Shown piece after piece: positions 26,938 through 34,836 of a DNA stretch of 43,666 nucleotides. A program made the position numbers and the translations under genes. Each line of letters opens with the position of its first letter. Within the stretch, counting starts at the first letter, position 1. Below the pieces are notes generated by a model. It was not told the DNA's origin. It did not search any database and saw only the letters and a program-made list of their open reading frames with translations. Source of the stretch: CAZIKB01 sp964539665. Lineage in GTDB: Bacteria > Zhuqueibacterota > Zhuqueibacteria > Oceanimicrobiales > Oceanimicrobiaceae. The stretch lies in the NCBI GenBank assembly GCA_964539665.1, contig CAZIKB010000050.1:1-43666 (forward strand), in the 5' to 3' direction.

Positions 26938-28802
26938 TGGCTGAAAAGAAACGCATTGAATTAATGGCATGTGCCGGAACAGGTTGTGTTGCAGGTGGCG
27001 CATTCCGGATTATAGAAGCACTTAACAAAGAAATAGACTCGCGTGGCCTTAAAAATGAGGTGTCTGTGGTACCTACCGGGTGTAATGGTTTCTGTGGTCA
27101 GGGCCCGCTAATGGTTGTATTGCCTGAAAATATTTTTTACGGCTGGCTAAAAATCGAAGATATTCCACACCTTGTTGAAGAGCATTTTCTCAAAGGCCGT
27201 CCTGTTAAGAAACTGATGTTTACGCCTCCTGAAGAAAAAGAACCATTTCCAATGCTGTCGGATATACCGTTCTTCAAAAAACAGCTTTTAGTCGTTTTAA
27301 GGAATAAAGGCATTATTGATCCTGAGAAGGTAGAGGATTACATTGCAAGAGACGGTTATATTTCGATTGAAAAGGTTCTCACTTCGATGTCACCGACTGA
27401 TGTTGCAGGTGAAATTATAAATGCAGGTTTGAGAGGACGCGGAGGTGCTGGATTTCCCACCGGTGTAAAATGGAAAATAGCCAGCCAACAGCCAGGTGCA
27501 ACGAAATATTTGATAGCAAACTGTGATGAAGGCGACCCGGGCGCATATATGGACAGAAGTGTACTTGAGTCAGATCCGCATTCTGTCATCGAAGGTATGA
27601 GTATCGCTGCCTATGCTATTGGCGCGGAAAACGGATTTATTTATGTGAGATCAGAATATCCGCTCGCTATTGAGCGCATGAAAACAGCTATTTCTCAGGC
27701 AAATGAATTAGGGCTGTTAGGCTCTGATATCCTCGGTTCCGGTTTTGATTTTGATATTGAAATCAGAGAGGGTTCCGGAGCTTTTGTTTGCGGCGAGGAA
27801 ACCTCTTTAATCCATTCAATTGAAGGGAATATTCCCGAACCCAGACAGCGCCCGCCTTTTCCGGCACAGGAAGGGCTGTGGGGATGTCCAACAGTTATCA
27901 ATAATGTGGAGACCCTGGCAAATGTACCTGCGATAATCGCGAGAGGCGCCGAGTGGTACTCCAGTATTGGCACGGAGACATCAAAAGGCACAAAAATTTT
28001 CTCGCTGGTCGGGAAGATAAATAATACCGGGCTAATTGAAGTTCCCATGGGGATAACACTTCGCGAGGTAGTGTATGAGATTGGCGGTGGTATTCCGAAT
28101 GGCAAGGCGTTCAAAGCTGTGCAGACTGGCGGCCCTTCCGGAGGCTGTATTCCAGCCAGTTTACTGGATTCGCCGATAGATTATGAATCGTTGCAGAAAG
28201 CCGGCTCAATGATGGGATCCGGTGGTATGATCGTAATGGATGAAGATACCTGTGTGGTTGATGTCTCTAAATTTTTTATCCAGTTCACGAATGATGAATC
28301 CTGCGGGAAATGTGTTTCCTGCCGTGATGGAAGCGAAGCTCTGCTCGAAGTGCTGACCCGGATATCGGATGGAGAAGGAGCGAATGGTGATATCGATTAT
28401 TTGGAAGAGCTGGGAATGTCCGTCAAAGACGCCTCTATGTGCGGATTGGGACAGACATTGCCCAATCCGATACTCTCAACCTTGAGATATTTTAGAGATG
28501 AATATGAGCCACATATTAAAGAGAAACGGTGTCCGGCGCTTGTATGCAGAAATCTCATCCAGTATTATATTGACCCCGATAAATGTGTGGGATGTTTACT
28601 TTGTTTAAAAGATTGCCCATCGGAAGCAATCGTGGGTGAAAGGAAATATGTACACTTAATCGAACAGGCAAAGTGCTCAAAATGCGGTGCGTGCCTGGAG
28701 GTTTGTCCCTCAAAAGTATCTGCTGTAATCAAGCTCTCAGGTAATGATCTGGAAAAAGTGGAGCAGCTTTCAGAGATAGTTGCTTGTAGCGAAAGGAATT
28801 AG
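26937..28802 (+). CDS. nuoF: NuoF/HndC-type NADH-binding FMN and iron-sulfur subunit
   Basis: A 621-residue NAD(H)-interacting subunit. Domains: N-terminal thioredoxin-fold [2Fe-2S] (CAGTGC about 12-17; CNGFC about 49-53); the NuoF core with NADH/FMN-binding GLRGRGGAGFPTGVKW (about 163-178), CDEGDPGAYMDR and CGEETSLIHSIEG; the N3-type 4Fe-4S site ESCGKCVSCRDG; and two C-terminal ferredoxin clusters (CVGCLLCLKDC and CSKCGACLEVC). This five-part form is typical of HydB/HndC in electron-bifurcating hydrogenases, not of respiratory complex I. It exchanges electrons between NAD(H) and the FeS chain shared with the HdrA units. Just after its stop lies an out-of-frame echo of its own C-terminus. Confidence 0.94.
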   Translation: MAEKKRIELMACAGTGCVAGGAFRIIEALNKEIDSRGLKNEVSVVPTGCNGFCGQGPLMVVLPENIFYGWLKIEDIPHLVEEHFLKGRPVKKLMFTPPEEKEPFPMLSDIPFFKKQLLVVLRNKGIIDPEKVEDYIARDGYISIEKVLTSMSPTDVAGEIINAGLRGRGGAGFPTGVKWKIASQQPGATKYLIANCDEGDPGAYMDRSVLESDPHSVIEGMSIAAYAIGAENGFIYVRSEYPLAIERMKTAISQANELGLLGSDILGSGFDFDIEIREGSGAFVCGEETSLIHSIEGNIPEPRQRPPFPAQEGLWGCPTVINNVETLANVPAIIARGAEWYSSIGTETSKGTKIFSLVGKINNTGLIEVPMGITLREVVYEIGGGIPNGKAFKAVQTGGPSGGCIPASLLDSPIDYESLQKAGSMMGSGGMIVMDEDTCVVDVSKFFIQFTNDESCGKCVSCRDGSEALLEVLTRISDGEGANGDIDYLEELGMSVKDASMCGLGQTLPNPILSTLRYFRDEYEPHIKEKRCPALVCRNLIQYYIDPDKCVGCLLCLKDCPSEAIVGERKYVHLIEQAKCSKCGACLEVCPSKVSAVIKLSGNDLEKVEQLSEIVACSERN

Positions 28803-28905
28803 CGGACAGCACCAGGAAGTATGTCCAACTGAGAATTCGACCAAGAAGTCGGTCTCCGGTAATGACACTAAAAATTTGAATCAGCTTGCGGATTCGGTGC
28901 TGTAA
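28803..28905 (+). pseudogene. vestigial duplicate of the NuoF C-terminal tail
   Basis: In the frame beginning at 28801, just after the NuoF stop, about 30 codons up to a TAA at 28903 read ...QEVCPTENSTKKSVSGND.K.LNQLADSV. The last ~30 residues of NuoF contain EVCPSKVSAVIKLSGNDLEK and then VEQLSEIV. The two agree at EVCP, SGND and the QL(S/A)(E/D) block, at the same spacing. The simplest reading is an old tandem duplication or recombination scar, shifted one base relative to NuoF and not translated as part of it. The same stretch can be folded into a weak branched RNA structure, which I regard as less convincing. Confidence 0.5.
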
Positions 28906-28922
28906 CTGAAAAGAAAGGATAT

Positions 28923-29384
28923 ATGAAAATTCATAAAATAAAAGAATTACTTGATGCGAAAGTAATATGTGGTGAAGAGTTTTTGGATATAGCGAAAAAC
29001 TCCTTACGAGCCGGGGCACAGAATGTGTTTATCAGAGTTGTTGAAGATAACAATACTCTGATACTGGAAATCGAAGATGATGGACCGGGCATGGATAAAG
29101 CAACTTTAAAGAACGCAGCAAATCCGTTTTATACAACAAAGGAAGGTAAAAAATTTGGACTTGGGCTTTCGTTACTTGCCCAGGCAAGTGAAGCAACTGG
29201 TGGATTTATGAAAGTTGAAGAGTGGAAGGATAACGGTGCTAGAATTATTGCTGCCTTTAACCAGAGCAATATTGATATGAAACCTGTGGGGGATATTGAT
29301 AAAACAATGCGGGTACTGAAAGCTTTGCATCCCGGAATTAATTTTTCATATAATCACTTGATTAAAAACGGAGGCTCAGAGTGA
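28923..29384 (+). CDS. small HATPase_c ATP-binding protein (histidine-kinase-like, no kinase dimer domain)
   Basis: A 153-residue protein, mostly a GHKL ATPase fold: N-box with FLDIAKNSLRAGA, G1-box DDGPGMD, F-box NPFYTTK and G2-box GLGLSLL. There is no phospho-acceptor His domain, sensor domain or membrane helix. Similar HATPases accompany HydABC/Hnd-type hydrogenase genes in anaerobic Firmicutes, so a regulatory or assembly role is likely. The first ~22 residues (IKELLDAKVICGEEFLD) resemble the start of DRTGG-domain proteins from the same hydrogenase operons, suggesting a second in-frame join. Its stop overlaps the next start (GTGA), so it is made together with the large HdrA fusion. Confidence 0.82.
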   Translation: MKIHKIKELLDAKVICGEEFLDIAKNSLRAGAQNVFIRVVEDNNTLILEIEDDGPGMDKATLKNAANPFYTTKEGKKFGLGLSLLAQASEATGGFMKVEEWKDNGARIIAAFNQSNIDMKPVGDIDKTMRVLKALHPGINFSYNHLIKNGGSE

Positions 29385-32300
29385 TTGAGCTGACTATAAA
29401 CGGTAATAAGTGTGAATTTCCTGAAGGAAATACATTATTAAATTGTATCCAAAGCATCGGTATAAAGATACCAACACTGTGTTATCACAAAGCGCTTACG
29501 CCTTACGGAGCCTGCAGGTTGTGCCTTGTTGAAATTGAACAGGAAGGTAGAGCTCCTTCTGTCCAGTCATCCTGTTCTTACCCTGCTTTAAACGGACTTT
29601 CAGTGAAAACTGATACTGACAGGGTAAAAAGGGCCAGGAAAATAATCGCAGAACTTTTGCTGGCAAGGTGTCCGGATTCTGAGATAATCCAGAGAATTGC
29701 ATCTGATCAGGGAGTGACAGAACCACGCATAAAGAAAAAATATGATGACTGTATCTACTGTGGTCTTTGTGAAAGAATGTGTGAAGAGAGAATGGGGAGA
29801 ATCGCCATCGGCTTTTCCGGACGCGGTCAAAATAAAAAACTCGAACCGCCATTTGGAAAGCATAATGAAATGTGCTGGACCTGTGGCGCCTGCGATTTTA
29901 TATGCCCTGTAGGAAAATCAATATCAACATTATCAAGCAAAAATGTTCCCATTCCAATTCCTAATCCGTACAATTTTGGCTTAGACCAGAAACCTGCTAT
30001 TCACATACTTTATCCTCAGGCCGTTCCAAATACACCCGTTATAGATAAAGAAAAATGTATTCATTTGAGTCATGAAGCCTGTAAAATTTGTGAAGAGGTG
30101 TGCGAAGCCAATGCCATAGATTACACACAAAAAGAAGAGACGATTGAGTTGAATGTCGGTGCAGTCGTATTATCCCCTGGATTTGAACCATTTGATCCAA
30201 AAGACAAGGCAGAGCTGGGCTATGGAGTTTATCCAAATGTAATAACATCAATGGAATTTGAAAGAATACTCAATGCATCCGGTCCATTTTTAGGTCATGT
30301 TTTGAGACCTTACGATAAAACAACACCCAAAAGAATCGCTTTTTTACAATGTGTTGGCTCACGTGATTGCGACAGAGATTACTGTTCGTCAGTCTGCTGT
30401 ATGTATGCCACCAAAGAAGCGATCATTGCTAAAGAGCATGTTGGTCAGGATCTGGAATGTGATATTTTTTTTATGGATATCCGTGCATTTGGTAAGGGAT
30501 TTGACCAATATTATCAAAGAGCAATTAATCAAGGCGTAAATTATATCAGATGTCGGGTACCTGCAGTTGAAGAAGTCCCTGAAACGAAAAATCTATTGAT
30601 TAACTATCTAACGGATGACGATAAGAAGGTTTCGCGTGAATATGACCTGGTCGTTTTGTCGGTTGGTATGCAGCCTCCGAAGTCTGCAAATGAAATTGCT
30701 GAGAAATATGGAATTGAGTTGAATGAATTTAATTTCTGCAAGACCTCAGTTTTCAATCCGGTTGCCTCTACGCGCGATGGAGTTTATGTCTCGGGACCAT
30801 TTACTGAACCAAAGGATATCCCTGAAACCGTTATGCAGGCTTCAGGTGCATCAGCCAATGTGTTATCACTTTTGAAAGACGTCCGAGGTAGCTTGATTAT
30901 TCCTAAGGAGTATCCGCCTGAGGTTGATGTTGCCGGCCAGGCGCCAAGAATCGGTGTGTTTGTGTGCCATTGCGGGACCAATATTGCCGGGGTGGTTAAT
31001 GTTCCTGAAGTCGTTGAATACACAAAATCCCTTTCTGATGTGGTCTATGTAGATAATAATTTGTACACCTGTTCAAACGACACACAAGAGTTGATTAAAG
31101 AGAAAATTAAAGAGCATAACTTAAACAGAGTAGTAGTTGCTTCCTGCACACCCAGAACTCACGAACCTTTGTTCAGAAGTACGACCCGTGAAGCAGGGCT
31201 TAATCCGTATCTATTTGAAATGGCCAATATCAGGGATCAATGCTCATGGGTGCATATGCACGAACCTGATAAAGCTACTGAGAAATCCAAAGACCTGGTA
31301 ACAATGGCAGTTGCTAAAGCGAGATTATTAGAACCACTGCAAAAAAAGTCATTGCCAATAAATAAATCTGCTCTTGTTATTGGTGGTGGGCTTTCTGGTG
31401 TGACGTCTGCAAATGAACTTGCAAGTCAGGGATTTGATGTGTATTTAGTTGAGAAAGAAAAAGAACTCGGTGGTAATCTGAGAAGCATTCACTATTTATT
31501 CAATGGAGAAAAGCCGCAGGAAGAATTAAAGCGTATTATTGAAAAAGTAAAAAACAATGAGAAAGTCCATTTATTAACAGAAACCAATATTGAAAGTATA
31601 GAAGGCTCAAAAGGGAATTTCAAAACAAAGGTTTCTACCAACGGCGAATCTAAAGAGTTTGAGCATGGCGTGGTCATTGTTGCCACAGGTGCAAAAGAAT
31701 ATAAACCACAAGAGTATTTATACGGTCAGAATGAAAATGTAATGACCCAACTTGAACTTGAACAGCGTTTAGCAACTGGTGGTGAGTTGTTAGCTACTTC
31801 CAAAAAACAAGCGCCGAAAACCGTTGTGATGATTCAATGTGTGGGTTCCCGGGATGATGAAAGGCCCTATTGCTCCAGGATGTGTTGCACCGAATCCATT
31901 AAGAATGCATTAAAAATAAAAGAACTTTCACCTGAAACAAATATATACATTTTATATAGAGACATAAGAACTTATGGATTCAAAGAGAGTTTTTATACTC
32001 AAGCAAGAAAATTGGGTGTTGTGTTTATAAGATTTGAAACGGACATTAAACCCGAAGTTTCAAAAAATTGTAATGGATTGCAAGTCGAAGTCTTTGACCA
32101 GACATTGAGAGTGCCGATTGAAATAACTGCTGATTTGGTGGTATTATCTGCAGGTATAGTTTCAAATGATGAGAACGAGAAGGTTGCTCAATTTTTAAAA
32201 GTACCTTTGGGTACTGATGGATTTTTCATGGAAGCACACATGAAGCTGCGACCGGTTGATTTTGCTACGGAAGGAGTATTTTTATGTGGTTTAGCTCATG

Positions 32301-32641
32301 CCGCTAAAGGAATTGATGAAAGTATTATTCAGGCTCAGGCTGCTGCTTCACGAGCAGCTACAATACTTTCAAAGGATCGTATGGAGTTGGAAGCAACCAT
32401 TTCTCAAGTGGTTGATGCAAACTGTGATGGTTGCGCATATTGTGTTGAACCCTGTCCCTATAATGCAATAACATTAATCGAATATATGAGTAAGGGCCAA
32501 ATAAAAAAGATAGTTGAAGTAAATGAAACCGCCTGTAAAGGTTGTGGTGGCTGTCAGGCGACCTGTCCAAAGAAAGGTATAATAGTAAGAGGCTTTAAAC
32601 TGGAACAAATTGCTGCCCAAATAAACGCAGTCTTAGGTTAG
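29381..32641 (+). CDS. fusion of HydA/HndD-type FeS N-terminus with HdrA C-terminal part and a second complete HdrA
   Basis: A 1086-residue soluble redox protein; GTG start. Residues 1-180 are the N-terminal FeS region of HydA/NuoG: [2Fe-2S] Cys34/45/48/65, 4Fe-4S Cys124/127/130/134 and Cys165/168/171/175. Instead of an H-cluster domain, HdrA sequence begins at about 188 (PNPYNFGLDQKPAIH...PQAVPN), with an inserted ferredoxin Cys226/234/237/241, CVGSRD (about 324) and GVYVSG near 468. From about 522 a second HdrA starts with its own N-terminal domain (GVFVCHCGTNIAG), FAD site VIGGGLSG (667-674), another CVGSRD and two C-terminal 4Fe-4S motifs (CDGCAYCVEPC, CKGCGGCQATC). The piece missing from the first HdrA is encoded at 25662-26549. 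FAD-containing HdrA is the expected bifurcation site. Confidence 0.9.
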   Translation: MIELTINGNKCEFPEGNTLLNCIQSIGIKIPTLCYHKALTPYGACRLCLVEIEQEGRAPSVQSSCSYPALNGLSVKTDTDRVKRARKIIAELLLARCPDSEIIQRIASDQGVTEPRIKKKYDDCIYCGLCERMCEERMGRIAIGFSGRGQNKKLEPPFGKHNEMCWTCGACDFICPVGKSISTLSSKNVPIPIPNPYNFGLDQKPAIHILYPQAVPNTPVIDKEKCIHLSHEACKICEEVCEANAIDYTQKEETIELNVGAVVLSPGFEPFDPKDKAELGYGVYPNVITSMEFERILNASGPFLGHVLRPYDKTTPKRIAFLQCVGSRDCDRDYCSSVCCMYATKEAIIAKEHVGQDLECDIFFMDIRAFGKGFDQYYQRAINQGVNYIRCRVPAVEEVPETKNLLINYLTDDDKKVSREYDLVVLSVGMQPPKSANEIAEKYGIELNEFNFCKTSVFNPVASTRDGVYVSGPFTEPKDIPETVMQASGASANVLSLLKDVRGSLIIPKEYPPEVDVAGQAPRIGVFVCHCGTNIAGVVNVPEVVEYTKSLSDVVYVDNNLYTCSNDTQELIKEKIKEHNLNRVVVASCTPRTHEPLFRSTTREAGLNPYLFEMANIRDQCSWVHMHEPDKATEKSKDLVTMAVAKARLLEPLQKKSLPINKSALVIGGGLSGVTSANELASQGFDVYLVEKEKELGGNLRSIHYLFNGEKPQEELKRIIEKVKNNEKVHLLTETNIESIEGSKGNFKTKVSTNGESKEFEHGVVIVATGAKEYKPQEYLYGQNENVMTQLELEQRLATGGELLATSKKQAPKTVVMIQCVGSRDDERPYCSRMCCTESIKNALKIKELSPETNIYILYRDIRTYGFKESFYTQARKLGVVFIRFETDIKPEVSKNCNGLQVEVFDQTLRVPIEITADLVVLSAGIVSNDENEKVAQFLKVPLGTDGFFMEAHMKLRPVDFATEGVFLCGLAHAAKGIDESIIQAQAAASRAATILSKDRMELEATISQVVDANCDGCAYCVEPCPYNAITLIEYMSKGQIKKIVEVNETACKGCGGCQATCPKKGIIVRGFKLEQIAAQINAVLG

Positions 32642-32651
32642 GAGTGGAAAG

Positions 32652-33062
32652 ATGTCAGAAGAATTTGAACCGAAAATAATTGCTTTATGCTGTAACTGGT
32701 GTTCTTATACTGGCGCAGATCTGGCCGGTGTAGCGAGGTTACAGTATCCGCCAAATGTCAGGATAATCAGGGTTATGTGTTCATGTATGGTGCATCCGAA
32801 TCTGGTGATTGATGCATTGACCAAAGGAATTGACGGAGTAATAATGTGCGGTTGTCATCCGGGTGATTGTCATTATATCGATGGGAATCTGAAAGCGAAA
32901 AACAGAGCAGACGCGACAACTCTTATGCTTGAGGATTTCGGATTAGAAGATGAACGGTTTAGACTTGAGTGGGTTTCTGCTTCTGAAGGACCTAAATTCG
33001 CACAGGTAATGAATGAAATGGTTGAGACTATTAAAGAGCTTGGTCCTAGTCCTTATAGCTAA
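32652..33062 (+). CDS. mvhD: MvhD-type hydrogenase iron-sulfur subunit
   Basis: A 136-residue electron-transfer protein of the MvhD/FrhD-like family, which links [NiFe] hydrogenase (MvhAG) to HdrA. The family cysteines are visible: CCNWCSYTGADLAG near the start, VMCSCMVHP (about 38-46) and CGCHPGDCHY (about 73-82). It lies 10 bases after the HdrA fusion, exactly where MvhD is expected to dock. The stop codon TAA at 33060-33062 overlaps the left end of an inverted-repeat-bounded element, so insertion of that element may have set the present C-terminus. Confidence 0.93.
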   Translation: MSEEFEPKIIALCCNWCSYTGADLAGVARLQYPPNVRIIRVMCSCMVHPNLVIDALTKGIDGVIMCGCHPGDCHYIDGNLKAKNRADATTLMLEDFGLEDERFRLEWVSASEGPKFAQVMNEMVETIKELGPSPYS

Positions 33063-33588
33063 ATAGAACACAGATGATACTGATGACGCGGATTAATAAA
33101 ATACAGTATAAAAATAAAAATTTGGGCTTTTCGTTGGAAGAAATATGTTACACTAAGACATAACTGAAAAGATAATAAAAGCGTTTTACAAAGTGAATAA
33201 TACACTTGGTTTTGGATTTTTAGAAAAGGTGTATGAAAATGCAATGGCGATTGAATTACGTAAAATGGGATGCAAAGTTTTTCAACAAAAAAACATTAAA
33301 GTATACTATGAAAAAGAAGAAGTTGGAGATTATTTCGCTGATTTGTTTGTTGATAACTTGGTGATAATAGAGTTAAAAGCTTCAAAAATTTTTTTGTGAA
33401 GAACATGAGGCTCAACTCATAAATTACTTGAAAGCCACCAAAATAGAAGTTGGTCTGTTGTTGAATTTTGGAACAAAGGCAGAGTTTAAAAGAAAAATAT
33501 TTACCAACGATAGAAAATAAAAGTAAATATTTATTTAGTACACAAACAAAAATAATCCGTGAATTTCTGTGTCATCTGTGTTCTATTT
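33061..33588. mobile_element. inverted-repeat-bounded insertion carrying a decayed GxxExxY gene
   Basis: The ends are inverted copies of AAATAGAACACAGATGA (33061-33077; complement at 33572-33588), perfect over 17 bases. A further shared CGGATTA lies inside at 33089-33095 and 33552-33559. The element is about 528 bases, encodes no transposase, and its only gene is a broken GxxExxY (PD-(D/E)XK-like) gene. It splits mvhD from the rest of the mvh genes. I see no clear target-site duplication. Probably a non-autonomous element or retro-mobile repeat; the class is unknown. Confidence 0.65.
33145..33520 (+). pseudogene. GxxExxY family protein (PD-(D/E)XK-like), inactivated
   Basis: Translated piecewise this is a full-length GxxExxY protein: TEKIIKAFYKVNNTLGFGFLEKVYE..., NIKVYYEKEEVGDYFADLFVD, VIIELKA, then EEHEAQLINYLKATKIEVG and LLLNFGTKAEFKRKIF. 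Two lesions break it. Codon 4 after the likely ATG at 33145 is TAA (33154-33156), where relatives have Lys. There is also a one-base shift in the A/T homopolymer near 33386-33398, after which the frame changes. A shortened product from GTG 33193 could still be made but would lack the C-terminal third. The family is of uncertain function, with a nuclease-like ExK core. Confidence 0.75.
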
Positions 33589-33611
33589 GATATTTGTAGG
33601 AGATTTAATTT

Positions 33612-33803
33612 GTGGAAAACTTTAAGATAATAGACGGTAAGAAGTATGGTTTGGATGGGGAGGATTATGAATCTGAATCTGCTGCGAAGGAAAATCTTTC
33701 GAAGTACAGCAATAACGGATTTGAAACGCACCTAATTGAGGAGGAGGGAAAATACTTTGTTTATACAAGGCGAGTGGCCGGACAAGTTGAGTCCAACGGC
33801 TAA
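33612..33803 (+). CDS. small hypothetical protein in the hydrogenase operon, 63 aa
   Basis: Starts with GTG at 33612, preceded by AGGAGA at 33598-33603. It is acidic, with a predicted beta-alpha-beta pattern (ENFKIIDGKKYGLDGEDY, SAAKENLSKYSNNGFETHLIEEEGKYFVYTRR) and no cysteines, so it is unlikely to carry a cluster. I do not recognise a family. It sits between the inserted element and mvhG and has coding-like composition, so it may be an accessory or assembly factor. It is short enough that this remains tentative. Confidence 0.55.
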   Translation: MENFKIIDGKKYGLDGEDYESESAAKENLSKYSNNGFETHLIEEEGKYFVYTRRVAGQVESNG

Positions 33804-33883
33804 CCTGTATAATTAAGGTAAGTTTTTCCCTGCTTCATTTTAAATAACAGTTGACTATAATATTAATTTAATAGGAGGTATTT

Positions 33884-34819
33884 ATGGCGAAAGTAGCAGA
33901 AGAATGGCTGAACATTTGTGGTGGTTGCGAAGTTGCTATTCTGGACATAGGAGAGACTTTGCTTGACTTGCTGCCGTCTCTTGATTTTGTCCATATGCCA
34001 GTCTTGATGGACCACAAATATTTTGGTCAAACCGGCGAAAAAAGTGAGCTTGAAATTCCAGAAGCTGACGTGGGAATAGTTTCAGGCGGGGTCAGGAATG
34101 AAAAAGAAAAACATGTTGCAGAAGAAATGCGCAAAAAGTGTAAAACCCTGATTGCGCTCGGCTCATGTGCATGTTTTGGTGGTATTCCTGCCTTGGCTAA
34201 TATGTATAAATTGGATGACCTTTATGAAAAGGTTTACCGTGATTCCAAATCTACAGAATCTGGTGATACTCCGTCGAAAGATATTCCACCTCTTACGGAT
34301 AAGGTTTTAGCGCTTGATGAAGTTATCAACGTCGACCTGTATATTCCGGGCTGTCCAACGAATCCGGCTATCATACTGGAAGCCCTGACTTGCTTGCTCG
34401 AAGGCAGGCCTTTTGATTTACCAGAAAGAAGCGTCTGTGATGACTGCCCAACCAAGCGAGAAGAAAAGAGTGATGTTGGCATAAAACGACCTTTACAGGA
34501 TGCAGTGTTCACTCCTGGCGAGTATGATACCATGCGCTGTCTTAATGAGCAAGGAATACTTTGTTTAGGCCCTGTTACGAAGTCAGGCTGTGGGAAAAAG
34601 TATAATGGCGACGGCGATCAGGTTCCGCGCTGCGTAAAAGGTTATATGCCCTGTAGAGGCTGTTTCGGTCCTATAAGAAAAGACGCCAATCCCATGGTGG
34701 ATATGATGACGGCTCTTTCCAGTATAGGGCTTGACGCCAAGCTAATTGATGACAGACGAGCTCTGTTAAACAGGTATATTGGCGGACACAACCGCTTAAG
34801 ACCATTACCTAATAAATAA
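33884..34819 (+). CDS. mvhG: [NiFe] hydrogenase small subunit, MvhG type (group 3c)
   Basis: A 311-residue FeS subunit that passes electrons from the NiFe site to MvhD. The proximal cluster ligands are visible in CGGCE (12-16), GSCACFGG (about 87-94) and IPGCPTNP. A cysteine-rich C-terminal half (CDDCPTKRE; CLGPVTKSGCGKKY; CVKGYMPCRGCFGP) provides the two further 4Fe-4S clusters. No twin-arginine signal or membrane anchor is present, so the enzyme is cytoplasmic, as expected for group 3. AGGAGG precedes the ATG. The gene ends 17 bases before mvhA. Confidence 0.95.
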   Translation: MAKVAEEWLNICGGCEVAILDIGETLLDLLPSLDFVHMPVLMDHKYFGQTGEKSELEIPEADVGIVSGGVRNEKEKHVAEEMRKKCKTLIALGSCACFGGIPALANMYKLDDLYEKVYRDSKSTESGDTPSKDIPPLTDKVLALDEVINVDLYIPGCPTNPAIILEALTCLLEGRPFDLPERSVCDDCPTKREEKSDVGIKRPLQDAVFTPGEYDTMRCLNEQGILCLGPVTKSGCGKKYNGDGDQVPRCVKGYMPCRGCFGPIRKDANPMVDMMTALSSIGLDAKLIDDRRALLNRYIGGHNRLRPLPNK

Positions 34820-34836
34820 GGCAAGGAGGTGATAAT

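Noticed and set aside
28806..28903. Structured RNA between nuoF and the HATPase gene (ACAGCACC/GGTGCTGT closing stem)
   Set aside because: The stem is 8 bp over ~100 bases with weak inner hairpins, and the same bases translate to a copy of the NuoF tail, which explains them better.
25662..32641. Explanation of the HdrA fusions as an assembly chimera
   Set aside because: Both fusion genes keep intact frames, are joined to neighbours by 1-14 base overlaps, and are complementary in content. Random misassembly would rarely give this. It cannot be excluded without reads, so it is listed as the refuting test.
29381..32641. [FeFe] hydrogenase catalytic domain in the 1086-residue protein
   Set aside because: The N-terminal FeS region is HydA-like, but none of the H-cluster motifs (TSCCPxW, MPCxxKxxE, ExMACxxGCxxGGG) is present; HdrA sequence follows instead.
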